Part shown: positions 1 through 6,138 of the stretch, piece after piece | Layout: every line of letters begins with the position of its first letter | Position numbering within the stretch: position 1 is the stretch's first letter | DNA from: Ruminococcaceae bacterium UBA1741 | Lineage (GTDB): Bacteria; Bacillota; Clostridia; Oscillospirales; Acutalibacteraceae | DNA: 6,138 bases | Assembly: GCA_002315685.1 (NCBI GenBank) | Contig: DCHX01000007.1 | Location: 1-6,138 of the forward strand | Direction of reading: 5' to 3' | Position numbers and translations under genes: made by a program | Notes under the pieces: generated by a model | Told to the model about the DNA's origin: nothing | The model's input: only the letters and a program-made list of their open reading frames with translations | Databases searched by the model: none

Positions 1-2
1 AT

Positions 3-1643
3 TTATGTTTTTCGGCTTTTTGTGATAAAATATCAAAAAGTAATATTGTAGGAAACGAAGACGGTAGTTTTTCGCTTTATGCCTATGATAATTGCCGAAG
101 TAACAGTATTGAACTTGTTGCGGGATTTTTAGCTTTGGGTAACGATTTGCAGACAACGATTAACGGATTTGTTATTGACGGATTAAAAATCTCAAATAGA
201 AATCTTCTTAAAAAACAAGATAAATATTATCCCGAATATTTGAATTATCTTGGGTTTTGCAGTTGGGATGCCTTTAACATAGAGGTTTCCGAAGAAAAAT
301 TGCTGAAAAAAGCACAAGAGTTCAGAGATAAAAACATCCCTGTAAAATGGTTTATGATAGACGATATGTGGGGAGATGTAAAAAACAATAAGTTGGGTGT
401 CAATTCGACAAGGGAATTATATAGTTTTAAGGCTGACACAAAAAGATTTCCGAATGGGCTTGAACACACGAGCGATATGCTTCATAATTTAGGACTTAAT
501 GTCGGACTTTGGTATCCTACAACAGGATATTGGAACGGACTTGATCCGAACGGCGAAATTGCTAACAGCGAAGAATATAATGACCTTATTTTTTGGTCGC
601 AAGAGGGTATGATAGTCCATAAATTTGATAAGAATTCAATCAATAAATATTATGACCGACAAAATAATTTTTACAAAAATTGCGGAATTGATTTTATTAA
701 GGTTGATAATCAGGCATGTCTCAGAAGATTTTCAAAGCGAGTTATGAAAATCGGTGAAGCTGCGAATAATTTACACAATGCAATAGAAAATTCGGCTAAT
801 AAGTATTTCAATGGTAATTTAATTAACTGTATGGGAATGTCCCTTGAAAACTATTGGAACCGTAATAGCTCGGTTTCAAGAATAACCTGCGATTATCTTC
901 CCGATTCAAGAGAAAGATTTAATTTAACCATTCAACAGGCGGTCTTTAACGGCTTGTTTTATTCGCCGATTTATTACGGCGATTATGATATGTTTTGGAC
1001 TTATGATTCGCAAAAAATTAAAAATGCCGTATCGCATTCTATCAGCGGAGGTCCCGTATATATAAGCGATAAACTTTTCAAAACCGACTATGAAACTCTT
1101 AAACCGATTGTCTTTTCTGACGGTAGAATTATAAGAATGGAAAATCCTGCAAAGCCTACTAAGGATTGTTTATTTGTAAATTCGTCTAAAAATAACAAAC
1201 CGTTCAAAATTTATAATAATGACGGCAAAAACGGTGTTGTTGCGGCTTTTAATATCACTGATGATTTATCAAGGGTTATAGGTACTATTTCTCCTATTGA
1301 TGCCGATTTGTCGGCAGATAGAGAATATTTGGCTTTTGATGTTTTGGAAAATAAATTTTCGAAAATGTCCGGCAATGAAGCTTTGGAAATCGTTCTAAAC
1401 AGCGGCGATGATGTTAAGATGATAGATTTTATTCCGCTCATAGACAAAAAAGCCATAATCGGACTAAAAGGTAAATATGTACCTTTTGCTTGTATTAAAA
1501 ACAATGAAATTTTAGATGACGGAAAACTGTTAATTTACAATTCCGATATTTTGTTTATTAACGGAAAAGAAACAAAAACCGTACCTATTGCCGATAATGT
1601 TTATGAAATAAATGTCGCAAAAGGCGATATAATTGAACTATAA
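3..1643 (+). CDS. Sip1/raffinose-synthase-type alpha-galactosidase (GH36-like), 5' partial
   Basis: Probable cytoplasmic retaining alpha-galactosidase or galactosyltransferase of the raffinose synthase/Sip1 branch of GH36, acting on alpha-galactosides of the raffinose or galactinol type. The frame is open from base 3 with no stop, and the upstream codons already read like the family's N-terminal beta domain (…ELVAGFLALGND…). The TTG at 135 is therefore internal, and the true start lies left of the window. Visible are 546 codons; family members I recall are longer, so perhaps 100-150 residues are missing. Motifs in order: GFCSWDAF near 252-275, MIDD at 354-365, FIKVDNQ with the presumed nucleophile Asp at 705-707 (plant enzymes have KVDVQ), RITCDYLPD with the candidate acid/base Asp at 891-893, YGDYDMFW near 978-1001, SGGPVYISD near 1045-1070, and PTKDCLF near 1155-1175. 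A C-terminal beta domain follows. The permease gene begins 15 bp after the stop. Family assignment is secure; the exact substrate is not. Confidence 0.88.
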   Translation, partial: LCFSAFCDKISKSNIVGNEDGSFSLYAYDNCRSNSIELVAGFLALGNDLQTTINGFVIDGLKISNRNLLKKQDKYYPEYLNYLGFCSWDAFNIEVSEEKLLKKAQEFRDKNIPVKWFMIDDMWGDVKNNKLGVNSTRELYSFKADTKRFPNGLEHTSDMLHNLGLNVGLWYPTTGYWNGLDPNGEIANSEEYNDLIFWSQEGMIVHKFDKNSINKYYDRQNNFYKNCGIDFIKVDNQACLRRFSKRVMKIGEAANNLHNAIENSANKYFNGNLINCMGMSLENYWNRNSSVSRITCDYLPDSRERFNLTIQQAVFNGLFYSPIYYGDYDMFWTYDSQKIKNAVSHSISGGPVYISDKLFKTDYETLKPIVFSDGRIIRMENPAKPTKDCLFVNSSKNNKPFKIYNNDGKNGVVAAFNITDDLSRVIGTISPIDADLSADREYLAFDVLENKFSKMSGNEALEIVLNSGDDVKMIDFIPLIDKKAIIGLKGKYVPFACIKNNEILDDGKLLIYNSDILFINGKETKTVPIADNVYEINVAKGDIIEL

Positions 1644-1648
1644 AAGGA
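1643..1648 (+). promoter_or_regulatory. Ribosome binding site supporting a TTG start
   Basis: AAAGGA overlaps the last base of the alpha-galactosidase stop codon and sits 10 bases before the TTG at 1659. An in-frame ATG at 1650 is followed at once by TGT and a TAA at 1656-1658, so it cannot start the permease. TTG is the first usable start in this frame. Confidence 0.6.
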
Positions 1649-1658
1649 TATGTGTTAA

Positions 1659-2582
1659 TTGGATATTATATTTACAATATTAAAACAAATAATTGTTTTG
1701 TTTATTTTGATTTTTGTTGGAGTTATTTTATCAAAAAAGAATATACTTACCGATAAAGGAATAAAATCCGTAACTGATGTTGTTTTATATGTTGTAGCAC
1801 CGTGCGTTATCATTAAATCGTTTATCAGGGAGTTTAATTTAGAAACATTAAAGCAACTGCTTTTGAGCTTTTTAACCGCAATAATCGCACATTTGATTTT
1901 TATTATTCTTGCAGCCATTATTTTTAAGGATAAAGATGAACGGCGTCAAAGAGTTTTAAGATTCGGTACTGTCTTTGGTAATTGCGGTTTTATGGCACTT
2001 CCTATTCAACAAACAATTTTAGGAGAAACCGGCGTTTTTTACTGTGCTTCATTTATTGCAATTTTCAATCTTTGTTCGTGGACTTACGGTGTCGTTGAAA
2101 TGAGTGGCGATAAAAAGTCTATTTCAATTAAAAAAATCATTTATAATCCGGGAATTATCGGGCTTTTAATAGGAATTATTATTTTTGTCTTTTCCATTCC
2201 CATTCCGGAGGTTGTAAAAACTCCTATTACATATTTTTCTGCATTAAATACTCCTATTCCTATGTTGATAATCGGTTACCATTTATCAAAATCAAATTTC
2301 AAAAAAGCAATTAAAGATGTAAAATGTATTATTGCCTGTTTTGCTCGGCTGTTATTATTTCCGGCTGTTGCGATTCTTGCGATTTATCTTGTTGGATTTA
2401 GAAACGAACTTCTTGTTTCAAGCGCTATTAGTGCTTGTGCACCGGTTGGAGCATATACTACTATTTTTGCTTCAAAATATGATAAAGATACAGAATTGTC
2501 GGTTAATATGGTTTCTCTCTCTACGGTTTTATCGTTGCTGACAATGCCGATTGTTATTTCGGTTGTTCAGTCAATTGCTTAA
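1659..2582 (+). CDS. AEC (auxin efflux carrier) family permease
   Basis: Integral membrane transporter of 307 residues, the usual length for bacterial AEC proteins, which in characterised bacterial cases (malate permease MleP type) move organic acids. About ten hydrophobic segments are visible, roughly at residues 3-24, 37-56, 67-89, 103-118, 124-146, 164-183, 190-208, 221-246, 251-271 and 281-304. Family signatures seen: GNCGFMALP (107-115), a conserved Asn/Gly helix opening NPGIIG (163-168), and the C-terminal region CAPVGAYTTIFASKY (260-274) followed by the SLSTVLSLLTMP helix (286-297). The start is a TTG because the only nearby ATG in frame meets a stop two codons later. The gene lies 15 bp after the alpha-galactosidase stop and 15 bp before the nitroreductase start, so it is probably co-transcribed with both. 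The substrate is not readable from sequence; AEC carriers are not typical sugar transporters, so a role in sugar uptake for the neighbour is doubtful. Confidence 0.88.
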   Translation: MDIIFTILKQIIVLFILIFVGVILSKKNILTDKGIKSVTDVVLYVVAPCVIIKSFIREFNLETLKQLLLSFLTAIIAHLIFIILAAIIFKDKDERRQRVLRFGTVFGNCGFMALPIQQTILGETGVFYCASFIAIFNLCSWTYGVVEMSGDKKSISIKKIIYNPGIIGLLIGIIIFVFSIPIPEVVKTPITYFSALNTPIPMLIIGYHLSKSNFKKAIKDVKCIIACFARLLLFPAVAILAIYLVGFRNELLVSSAISACAPVGAYTTIFASKYDKDTELSVNMVSLSTVLSLLTMPIVISVVQSIA

Positions 2583-2583
2583 A

Positions 2584-2589
2584 AAGGGA
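2584..2589 (+). promoter_or_regulatory. Ribosome binding site of the nitroreductase gene
   Basis: AAGGGA lies 8 bases before the ATG at 2598, immediately after the permease stop codon. The optimal spacing supports this start and the reading of genes one to three as an operon. Confidence 0.65.
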
Positions 2590-2597
2590 TTAGTAAT

Positions 2598-3176
2598 ATG
2601 TTAGATTTTGAAAAATTAGTGCTTTCGAGTAGAAGTATTAGAAATTTTAAGGATAAAACTATTGATACCGATATTTTGAAAAAACTAATAAATATTACAA
2701 GGTTTTGCCCATCCTCCGCAAATTTACAATCATTAAAATACATAATTGTCAACAACCCGATTTTTTGTCAGAAGGTCTTTGATAATATTAAATTTGCCGG
2801 ATATTTGCCTAATGGTACGGTTCCAAAGCCAAACTGTGAAAGTAGGGCATACATTATTATTTGTAATGATAATAAGATTTCAAAAAATCCGTTGCTTATT
2901 GATGCGGGAATTGTTGCACAAACAATTATGCTTTATGCAAACTCGCTCGGTATTTCCGGTTGTATGGTTGGTTCTTTCTCGGAAAAGAACATAAAATCAG
3001 CACTTAATATTAAGGATGATTATGATACTGCGTTGGTTTTAGCTTTGGGTTATAAAAACGAAGATGTAGAAATAACTGATGTAAATAATAATGATATTAA
3101 GTATTATAGAGATAACAACATTCATTATATCCCCAAAAGAGAATTAGGAGATATTATTATTGATGTTTTTGATTGA
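2598..3176 (+). CDS. Nitroreductase family protein (FMN-dependent oxidoreductase)
   Basis: Small cytoplasmic flavoprotein of 192 residues. Members of this fold are usually FMN-binding homodimers that use NAD(P)H to reduce nitro compounds, quinones, enoates or unknown physiological acceptors. Visible signatures: the N-terminal RSIRNF (12-17), where Arg and Ser residues commonly contact the FMN phosphate; PSSANLQSLKY (38-48), equivalent to the PSxxNxQP segment but with Ser where Pro is common; a central helix beginning at DAGIVAQ (102-108); and LGISGCMVGSF (117-127), the Gly-rich flavin loop. The C-terminus YYRD…PKR (169-181) is one I associate with a group of compact clostridial nitroreductases. 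The start at 2598 has a well-spaced ribosome site. Position after the permease suggests the same transcript, but I see no metabolic link to the alpha-galactosidase. Family is clear; substrate is unknown. Confidence 0.87.
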   Translation: MLDFEKLVLSSRSIRNFKDKTIDTDILKKLINITRFCPSSANLQSLKYIIVNNPIFCQKVFDNIKFAGYLPNGTVPKPNCESRAYIIICNDNKISKNPLLIDAGIVAQTIMLYANSLGISGCMVGSFSEKNIKSALNIKDDYDTALVLALGYKNEDVEITDVNNNDIKYYRDNNIHYIPKRELGDIIIDVFD

Positions 3177-3179
3177 CTG

Positions 3180-3208
3180 TTGACTTTTGTAATTAATTTA
3201 TATATTAT
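3180..3208 (+). promoter_or_regulatory. Near-consensus sigma-A promoter for the glycyl radical module
   Basis: A -35 element TTGACT (3180-3185), a 17-base spacer and a -10 element TATTAT (3203-3208) each match the consensus at five of six positions. Transcription would begin near 3214-3216, leaving a leader of only about 27 bases before the ATG at 3242. That leaves little room for a riboswitch or attenuator. A second TTGACT lies at 3173-3178, seven bases upstream, overlapping the nitroreductase stop codon. No obvious operator palindrome or intrinsic terminator is seen in the 65-base gap. Confidence 0.6.
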
Positions 3209-3230
3209 ATTTCAAAATGAAGAATATTAT

Positions 3231-3234
3231 GGAG
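3231..3234 (+). promoter_or_regulatory. Ribosome binding site of the glycyl radical enzyme gene
   Basis: GGAG lies 7 bases before the ATG at 3242 and fixes that start. Confidence 0.6.
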
Positions 3235-3241
3235 CATTATA

Positions 3242-5227
3242 ATGAACAACCAACTTTATAATTTTATAATAAACAAAGAGCACCGCAAATACCGTCATAC
3301 TGTTGACTGGAATTTGGGTGAAGAATACTCAAAAAAGGGTTTGGTGCCTATTGAGCGTATGGCAGACCGCTTTGAGCGTATGTGCAACGAAGAAAAGCCC
3401 GTTATTTTAGAAAACGAGCAAATAGTATTTATGCGTACTGTTGCAAATCTTCCCGATTGCTTTACCGAAGATGAATGGGCGGATATAAAGAAAAATCACT
3501 ATGTTCACGAGCTTGGTTATATGTCAAATCTTTCGCCGAATTACTATGATACTATTTCCTGCGGTTTGCTTAAAAAGCGTGAAACCGCCGACGAATACGG
3601 CAAGCGTGCAATAGATAATATAATTATGCTTTCGGATAAATACCTTGAAGAAGCAAAAAGTAAGGGTAGAGCTGACTTGGTTGAGGTGCTGACACAAGTG
3701 CCTCGTTATCCTGCCCGAAACTTCCGTGAGGCATTGCAGTTTTTCCGTATTATCCATTATGCACTTTGGCTTGAAGGCAACTATCATAATACAGTCGGAA
3801 GATTCGATAAATATATCTATCCTTATCTTAAAGCGGATATGGAAAAGGGTATTTATACATTTGATACCGCACTTGAACTGCTTGAAGATTTCTTCTTGTC
3901 TTTTAATAAGGATAGCGATATTTATGTCGGAGTACAGCAGGGCGATAACGGTCAAAGTATGATGCTCGGCGGAACGGATGAAAACGGCAACGAGGTATTT
4001 AACGAACTTTCCGAGCTTTGCCTTAAAGCCAGCTATAACAATAAACTGATAGACCCTAAAATAAATCTCCGTGTGGGTAAGAATACTCCAAAGGAAAGAT
4101 ATACCCTTGCAAGCCACTTAACAAAAGCAGGACTCGGATTTCCGCAGTATTCAAATGACGATATTGTAATACCTGCACTCGAAAAATTAGGTTATGAGCA
4201 TAACGATGCCGTAAACTATACCGTTGCGGCTTGTTGGGAGTTTATTATTCCGAATGTCGGCGCCGATGTTGCCAATATTTCGGCTATGTCATATCCGAAA
4301 GCCGTTGATATAGCTTTTCATAATACACTTAAAACCTCAAATACATTTGAGGAGTTTTTTGATAGTGTAAAGACTGAAATAAAAAATGCTTGTGAGGATA
4401 TTTGCAATAATATTAAAGACCTTTGGTTTGTACCGAGTCCCTTTATGAATGTAGTTATGGACTGCGATATATATAACGGCGGAAAATATAATAATTTCGG
4501 TATTCACGGAACGGGAATTGCTACCGCCACCGACAGTCTTGCCGCAATAAAGAAATATGTTTTTGAAGAAAAATCTATTTCAAAGGAAGATTATATTAAA
4601 GCGGTTGACGAGGATTTTGTAAATTCTCCCGAGCTTCTCCATAAGCTTCGTTTTGAAACCCAAAAGGTCGGAAATAACGATGATTATGTTGACTCTATTG
4701 CGGTCAAACTTCTTGATACTTTTGCGGACAGTTTAGAAAACAAAACCAACTGCCGAGGCGGAAAGTATAGAGCAGGTACGGGCAGTGCTATGTACTACTT
4801 GTGGCACGCAAACGAAATCGGTGCTTCACCTGACGGAAGAAGAAAAGGTGAGCCGTTCGGTACTAATTTCTCGGTATCTCTATTTGCCGATATAAAAAGC
4901 CCCTTAACTGTTGTAGCATCAATGTCAAAGCCGAATTTTGAAAGAGCGATAAACGGCGGTCCCTTGACACTTGAATTTCATCAAAGCTTGTTTACGGATG
5001 AAGAGAGTGTAGAAAAAGTCGGTATGGTTGTAAAGGCATTTATCGACCGAGGCGGACATCAGCTTCAACTTAATACCGTAAACCGAGAAACTATGCTTGA
5101 TGCACAAAAGCACCCCGAAAACTATAAACAACTTGTCGTAAGAATTTGGGGTTGGAGTGCTTACTTCGTTGAGCTTGATAAAGAATACCAAGACCATGTA
5201 ATAGCACGACAGGCATATACGGTATGA
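3242..5227 (+). CDS. Glycyl radical enzyme (pyruvate formate-lyase-like), short form, substrate unknown
   Basis: Oxygen-sensitive cytoplasmic radical enzyme of 661 residues. Family chemistry: a backbone glycyl radical makes a thiyl radical on the active-site Cys, which abstracts hydrogen from the substrate for elimination, decarboxylation or C-C cleavage. Motifs seen: ELGYMSNLSPNY in the N-terminal third; GRFDKYIYPYL (186-196), a strong family hallmark; ACWE with the presumed catalytic Cys331 and Glu333 (bases 4232-4240); SPDGRRKGEPF (529-539); and the C-terminal loop RIWGWSAYF with the presumed radical Gly637 (bases 5150-5152). The C-x-E arrangement resembles diol dehydratase, choline lyase and hydroxyproline dehydratase types; pyruvate formate-lyase has Cys-Cys instead. 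Trp flanks both sides of the Gly and lies inside the Cys motif, which is unusual. Characterised relatives are about 760-850 residues; the N-terminal region looks compact. No small subunit gene is present, against 4-hydroxyphenylacetate decarboxylase or benzylsuccinate synthase types. It overlaps the activase start by four bases. Family certain, function unassigned. Confidence 0.93.
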   Translation: MNNQLYNFIINKEHRKYRHTVDWNLGEEYSKKGLVPIERMADRFERMCNEEKPVILENEQIVFMRTVANLPDCFTEDEWADIKKNHYVHELGYMSNLSPNYYDTISCGLLKKRETADEYGKRAIDNIIMLSDKYLEEAKSKGRADLVEVLTQVPRYPARNFREALQFFRIIHYALWLEGNYHNTVGRFDKYIYPYLKADMEKGIYTFDTALELLEDFFLSFNKDSDIYVGVQQGDNGQSMMLGGTDENGNEVFNELSELCLKASYNNKLIDPKINLRVGKNTPKERYTLASHLTKAGLGFPQYSNDDIVIPALEKLGYEHNDAVNYTVAACWEFIIPNVGADVANISAMSYPKAVDIAFHNTLKTSNTFEEFFDSVKTEIKNACEDICNNIKDLWFVPSPFMNVVMDCDIYNGGKYNNFGIHGTGIATATDSLAAIKKYVFEEKSISKEDYIKAVDEDFVNSPELLHKLRFETQKVGNNDDYVDSIAVKLLDTFADSLENKTNCRGGKYRAGTGSAMYYLWHANEIGASPDGRRKGEPFGTNFSVSLFADIKSPLTVVASMSKPNFERAINGGPLTLEFHQSLFTDEESVEKVGMVVKAFIDRGGHQLQLNTVNRETMLDAQKHPENYKQLVVRIWGWSAYFVELDKEYQDHVIARQAYTV

Positions 5228-5979
5228 CAGGTACAATATTTGATACAAAGGAAATGGCGGTGCACGACGGACCGGGAATCAGAACGACAATTTTTCTGAA
5301 AGGTTGTCCGCTTCGTTGTAAATGGTGCCATAACCCCGAGGGATTAACAAGTAAGCCGCAGCTTATGTATAAAGAGGCAAGATGCGTACATTGCGACCTT
5401 TGCAAAAAGCCATGCGACCACGAGGAATGTAAGCTGTTCGGCAGATGTTTGCATATCTGTCCCGAAAACTGTCTTGTTGTATCGGGAAGAATAGTAGATT
5501 CGCATAGCTTTGCACAAGAGCTTATAAAAAACAATAAAGTCCTCGGTGATTCGTTCGGAGGTTTCACTTTTTCAGGCGGAGAACCGCTTATGCAAAGCGA
5601 ATTTCTGCTCGAATTGTGTAATGAATTAAAAGAATATAACCTTTGTATTGAAACAAGCGGTTATGCCGATTTTGATGTTTTCAAAGCCGTTGTAGATAAA
5701 CTCGATTTTGTAATAATGGATATAAAGCTTGCCGATAGAGAGCAACACAAAAAATATACCGGTGTTTACAACGATAAAATACTAAATAACTTTGAGTATC
5801 TTAAAAACAACGGTAAACCGCACGTTATAAGAACACCGCTGATTCCGAACATTACCGATACAAGCGAAAATTTAGAAAAAATAAAAAAGATAATCGGCAA
5901 TTCCAAATGGGAAAAAATCCCCTATAACCAAATGGCAGGTGCTAAATATAAGATGTTAGGAATTGAATATAAATTATAA
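5224..5979 (+). CDS. Glycyl radical enzyme activating enzyme (radical SAM), probably 3'-truncated
   Basis: Activase of 251 residues that would use S-adenosylmethionine and a [4Fe-4S] cluster to install the radical on Gly637 of the preceding enzyme. Evidence: the radical SAM motif C28-x3-C32-x2-C35 within KGCPLRCKWCHNPEG, the HDGPGIRTTIF leader (14-24), TFSGGEPL (115-122) for SAM binding, ETSGY (143-147), MDIKL (165-169) and RTPLIPN further on. Between residues 54 and 83 is a cysteine-rich insert with eight Cys (54, 57, 60, 64, 69, 75, 79, 83), like the auxiliary ferredoxin domain of GRE activases but short. The ATG overlaps the GRE stop as ATGA; only a weak AGG at 5211-5213 precedes it, so translation is probably coupled. 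The protein stops at GAKYKMLGIEYKL; relatives I recall continue about 30 residues past the KYxxLGxxY motif. The end coincides with an apparent junction, so the C-terminal helix may be lost. Confidence 0.92.
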   Translation: MTGTIFDTKEMAVHDGPGIRTTIFLKGCPLRCKWCHNPEGLTSKPQLMYKEARCVHCDLCKKPCDHEECKLFGRCLHICPENCLVVSGRIVDSHSFAQELIKNNKVLGDSFGGFTFSGGEPLMQSEFLLELCNELKEYNLCIETSGYADFDVFKAVVDKLDFVIMDIKLADREQHKKYTGVYNDKILNNFEYLKNNGKPHVIRTPLIPNITDTSENLEKIKKIIGNSKWEKIPYNQMAGAKYKMLGIEYKL

Positions 5980-6138
5980 AGTACACCTCTGCTTTTGAAA
6001 TCGTAAATGTTGTCGTATTCACGAAAAGCGGTTATAAACTCCTCAAATGTCATAAACCCTTTTCTTATCTCAACTCGGTTGTTAAAATTGAATGCAAATC
6101 CCGCACCGTCGTTGTTGTTATAAAAACAGTTCTTTAAG
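5922..6138 (-). pseudogene. Fragment of a class II glutamine-amidotransferase-like (Ntn-hydrolase) gene, lacking both ends in the window
   Basis: Read on the minus strand from 6137 leftwards, the frame stays open for 71 codons to a TAG at 5922-5924; its start lies beyond the right edge. The first 54 codons contain NNNDGAGFAFNF and RKGFMTFEEF. I recognise the N-D-G-x-G and KGFMTFEEF pattern from small clostridial and phage-associated class II glutamine-amidotransferase-like proteins, whose nucleophile is an N-terminal Cys. In that family the equivalent of …RGVLY is normally followed by HFRIATHG. Here it is followed by NLYSIP…, which is merely the antisense of the activase 3' end. The coding match therefore ends at about 5976-5979, and the remaining 17 codons look fortuitous. 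No terminator lies between the two convergent genes. Coding nature on the minus strand is fairly likely; the family call is from memory of motifs and is moderate. Confidence 0.5.
5974..5986. other. Probable rearrangement or assembly junction
   Basis: Plus-strand coding for the activase and minus-strand coding for the amidotransferase-like fragment meet here with no intergenic sequence or terminator, and each appears to lack its expected C-terminus. I see no insertion sequence end, long direct repeat or tRNA nearby. A deletion, an insertion boundary of the GRE module, or a chimeric contig would all produce this. The inference rests on remembered family lengths. Confidence 0.4.

Noticed and set aside
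135..137. TTG as the start of the alpha-galactosidase
   Set aside because: The same frame is open back to base 3, and the upstream codons fit the family's N-terminal domain, so the gene is cut by the window edge.
3217..3261. A 14-codon frame starting at an ATG in the leader and overlapping the glycyl radical enzyme start in another frame
   Set aside because: No ribosome binding site precedes it, and it would begin within about three bases of the predicted transcription start. GGAG at 3231 is placed for the ATG at 3242 instead.
3524..4117. A 197-codon minus-strand frame inside the glycyl radical enzyme gene
   Set aside because: It lies wholly antisense to a gene with strong family motifs, has no recognisable motif of its own, and its composition looks like a codon-bias shadow.
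3242..5227. Pyruvate formate-lyase or 4-hydroxyphenylacetate decarboxylase identity for the GRE
   Set aside because: There is no Cys-Cys active site as in pyruvate formate-lyase, and no small-subunit gene next to it as expected for the decarboxylase.
5091..5567. A 158-codon minus-strand frame across the GRE-activase overlap
   Set aside because: It is antisense to the glycyl loop and the radical SAM motif of two certain genes, with no domain recognised.
1..6138. CRISPR array, tRNA, rRNA, insertion sequence or intrinsic terminator
   Set aside because: Reading both strands I saw no spaced direct repeats, cloverleaf-like segment, transposase motif or GC-rich hairpin with a T-run.

Overview
AT-rich DNA (low GC judged by eye) with purine-rich ribosome binding sites (AAAGGA, AAGGGA, GGAG), tight same-strand gene packing, one TTG start and an oxygen-sensitive glycyl radical enzyme. 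Together these suggest a strictly anaerobic Bacillota member, most likely a gut-type Clostridia. This assignment is inference; there is no rRNA or marker gene in the window.

Layout. Bases 1-3176 hold three closely spaced plus-strand genes. The first is a 5'-truncated raffinose-synthase/Sip1-type alpha-galactosidase (glycoside hydrolase family 36-like) whose frame is open to the left edge. It is followed by an auxin-efflux-carrier (AEC) family permease with a TTG start, then a small FMN-dependent nitroreductase-family protein. Gaps of 15 bp each and a Shine-Dalgarno before genes two and three suggest one transcript. Bases 3177-3241 carry a near-consensus sigma-A promoter. Bases 3242-5979 are a two-gene module: a short (661 aa) glycyl radical enzyme (GRE) and its radical-SAM activase, overlapping by ATGA. 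The rightmost ~160 bases read on the minus strand as the inner part of a gene resembling a class II glutamine-amidotransferase-like (Ntn-hydrolase) protein.

The most interesting element is the GRE. It has the family hallmarks: a GRFDKYIYPYL segment, an active-site Cys in a C-x-E motif, a PDGRR segment and a C-terminal glycyl loop. However, the loop reads RIWGWSAYF instead of the usual R-[IV]-[CSA]-G-Y-x, the Cys motif is ACWE instead of GCVE-like, and the protein is about 100-190 residues shorter than the characterised families. No accessory subunit, microcompartment or pathway gene accompanies it, so the substrate cannot be named. The activase also has a compressed cysteine-rich insert.

A second point of interest is the right end. 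The activase appears to stop about 30 residues early, at the same place (about 5976-5985) where the minus-strand gene loses its expected continuation. Two convergent genes both lacking their 3' ends at one point suggests a deletion junction, insertion boundary or chimeric assembly.
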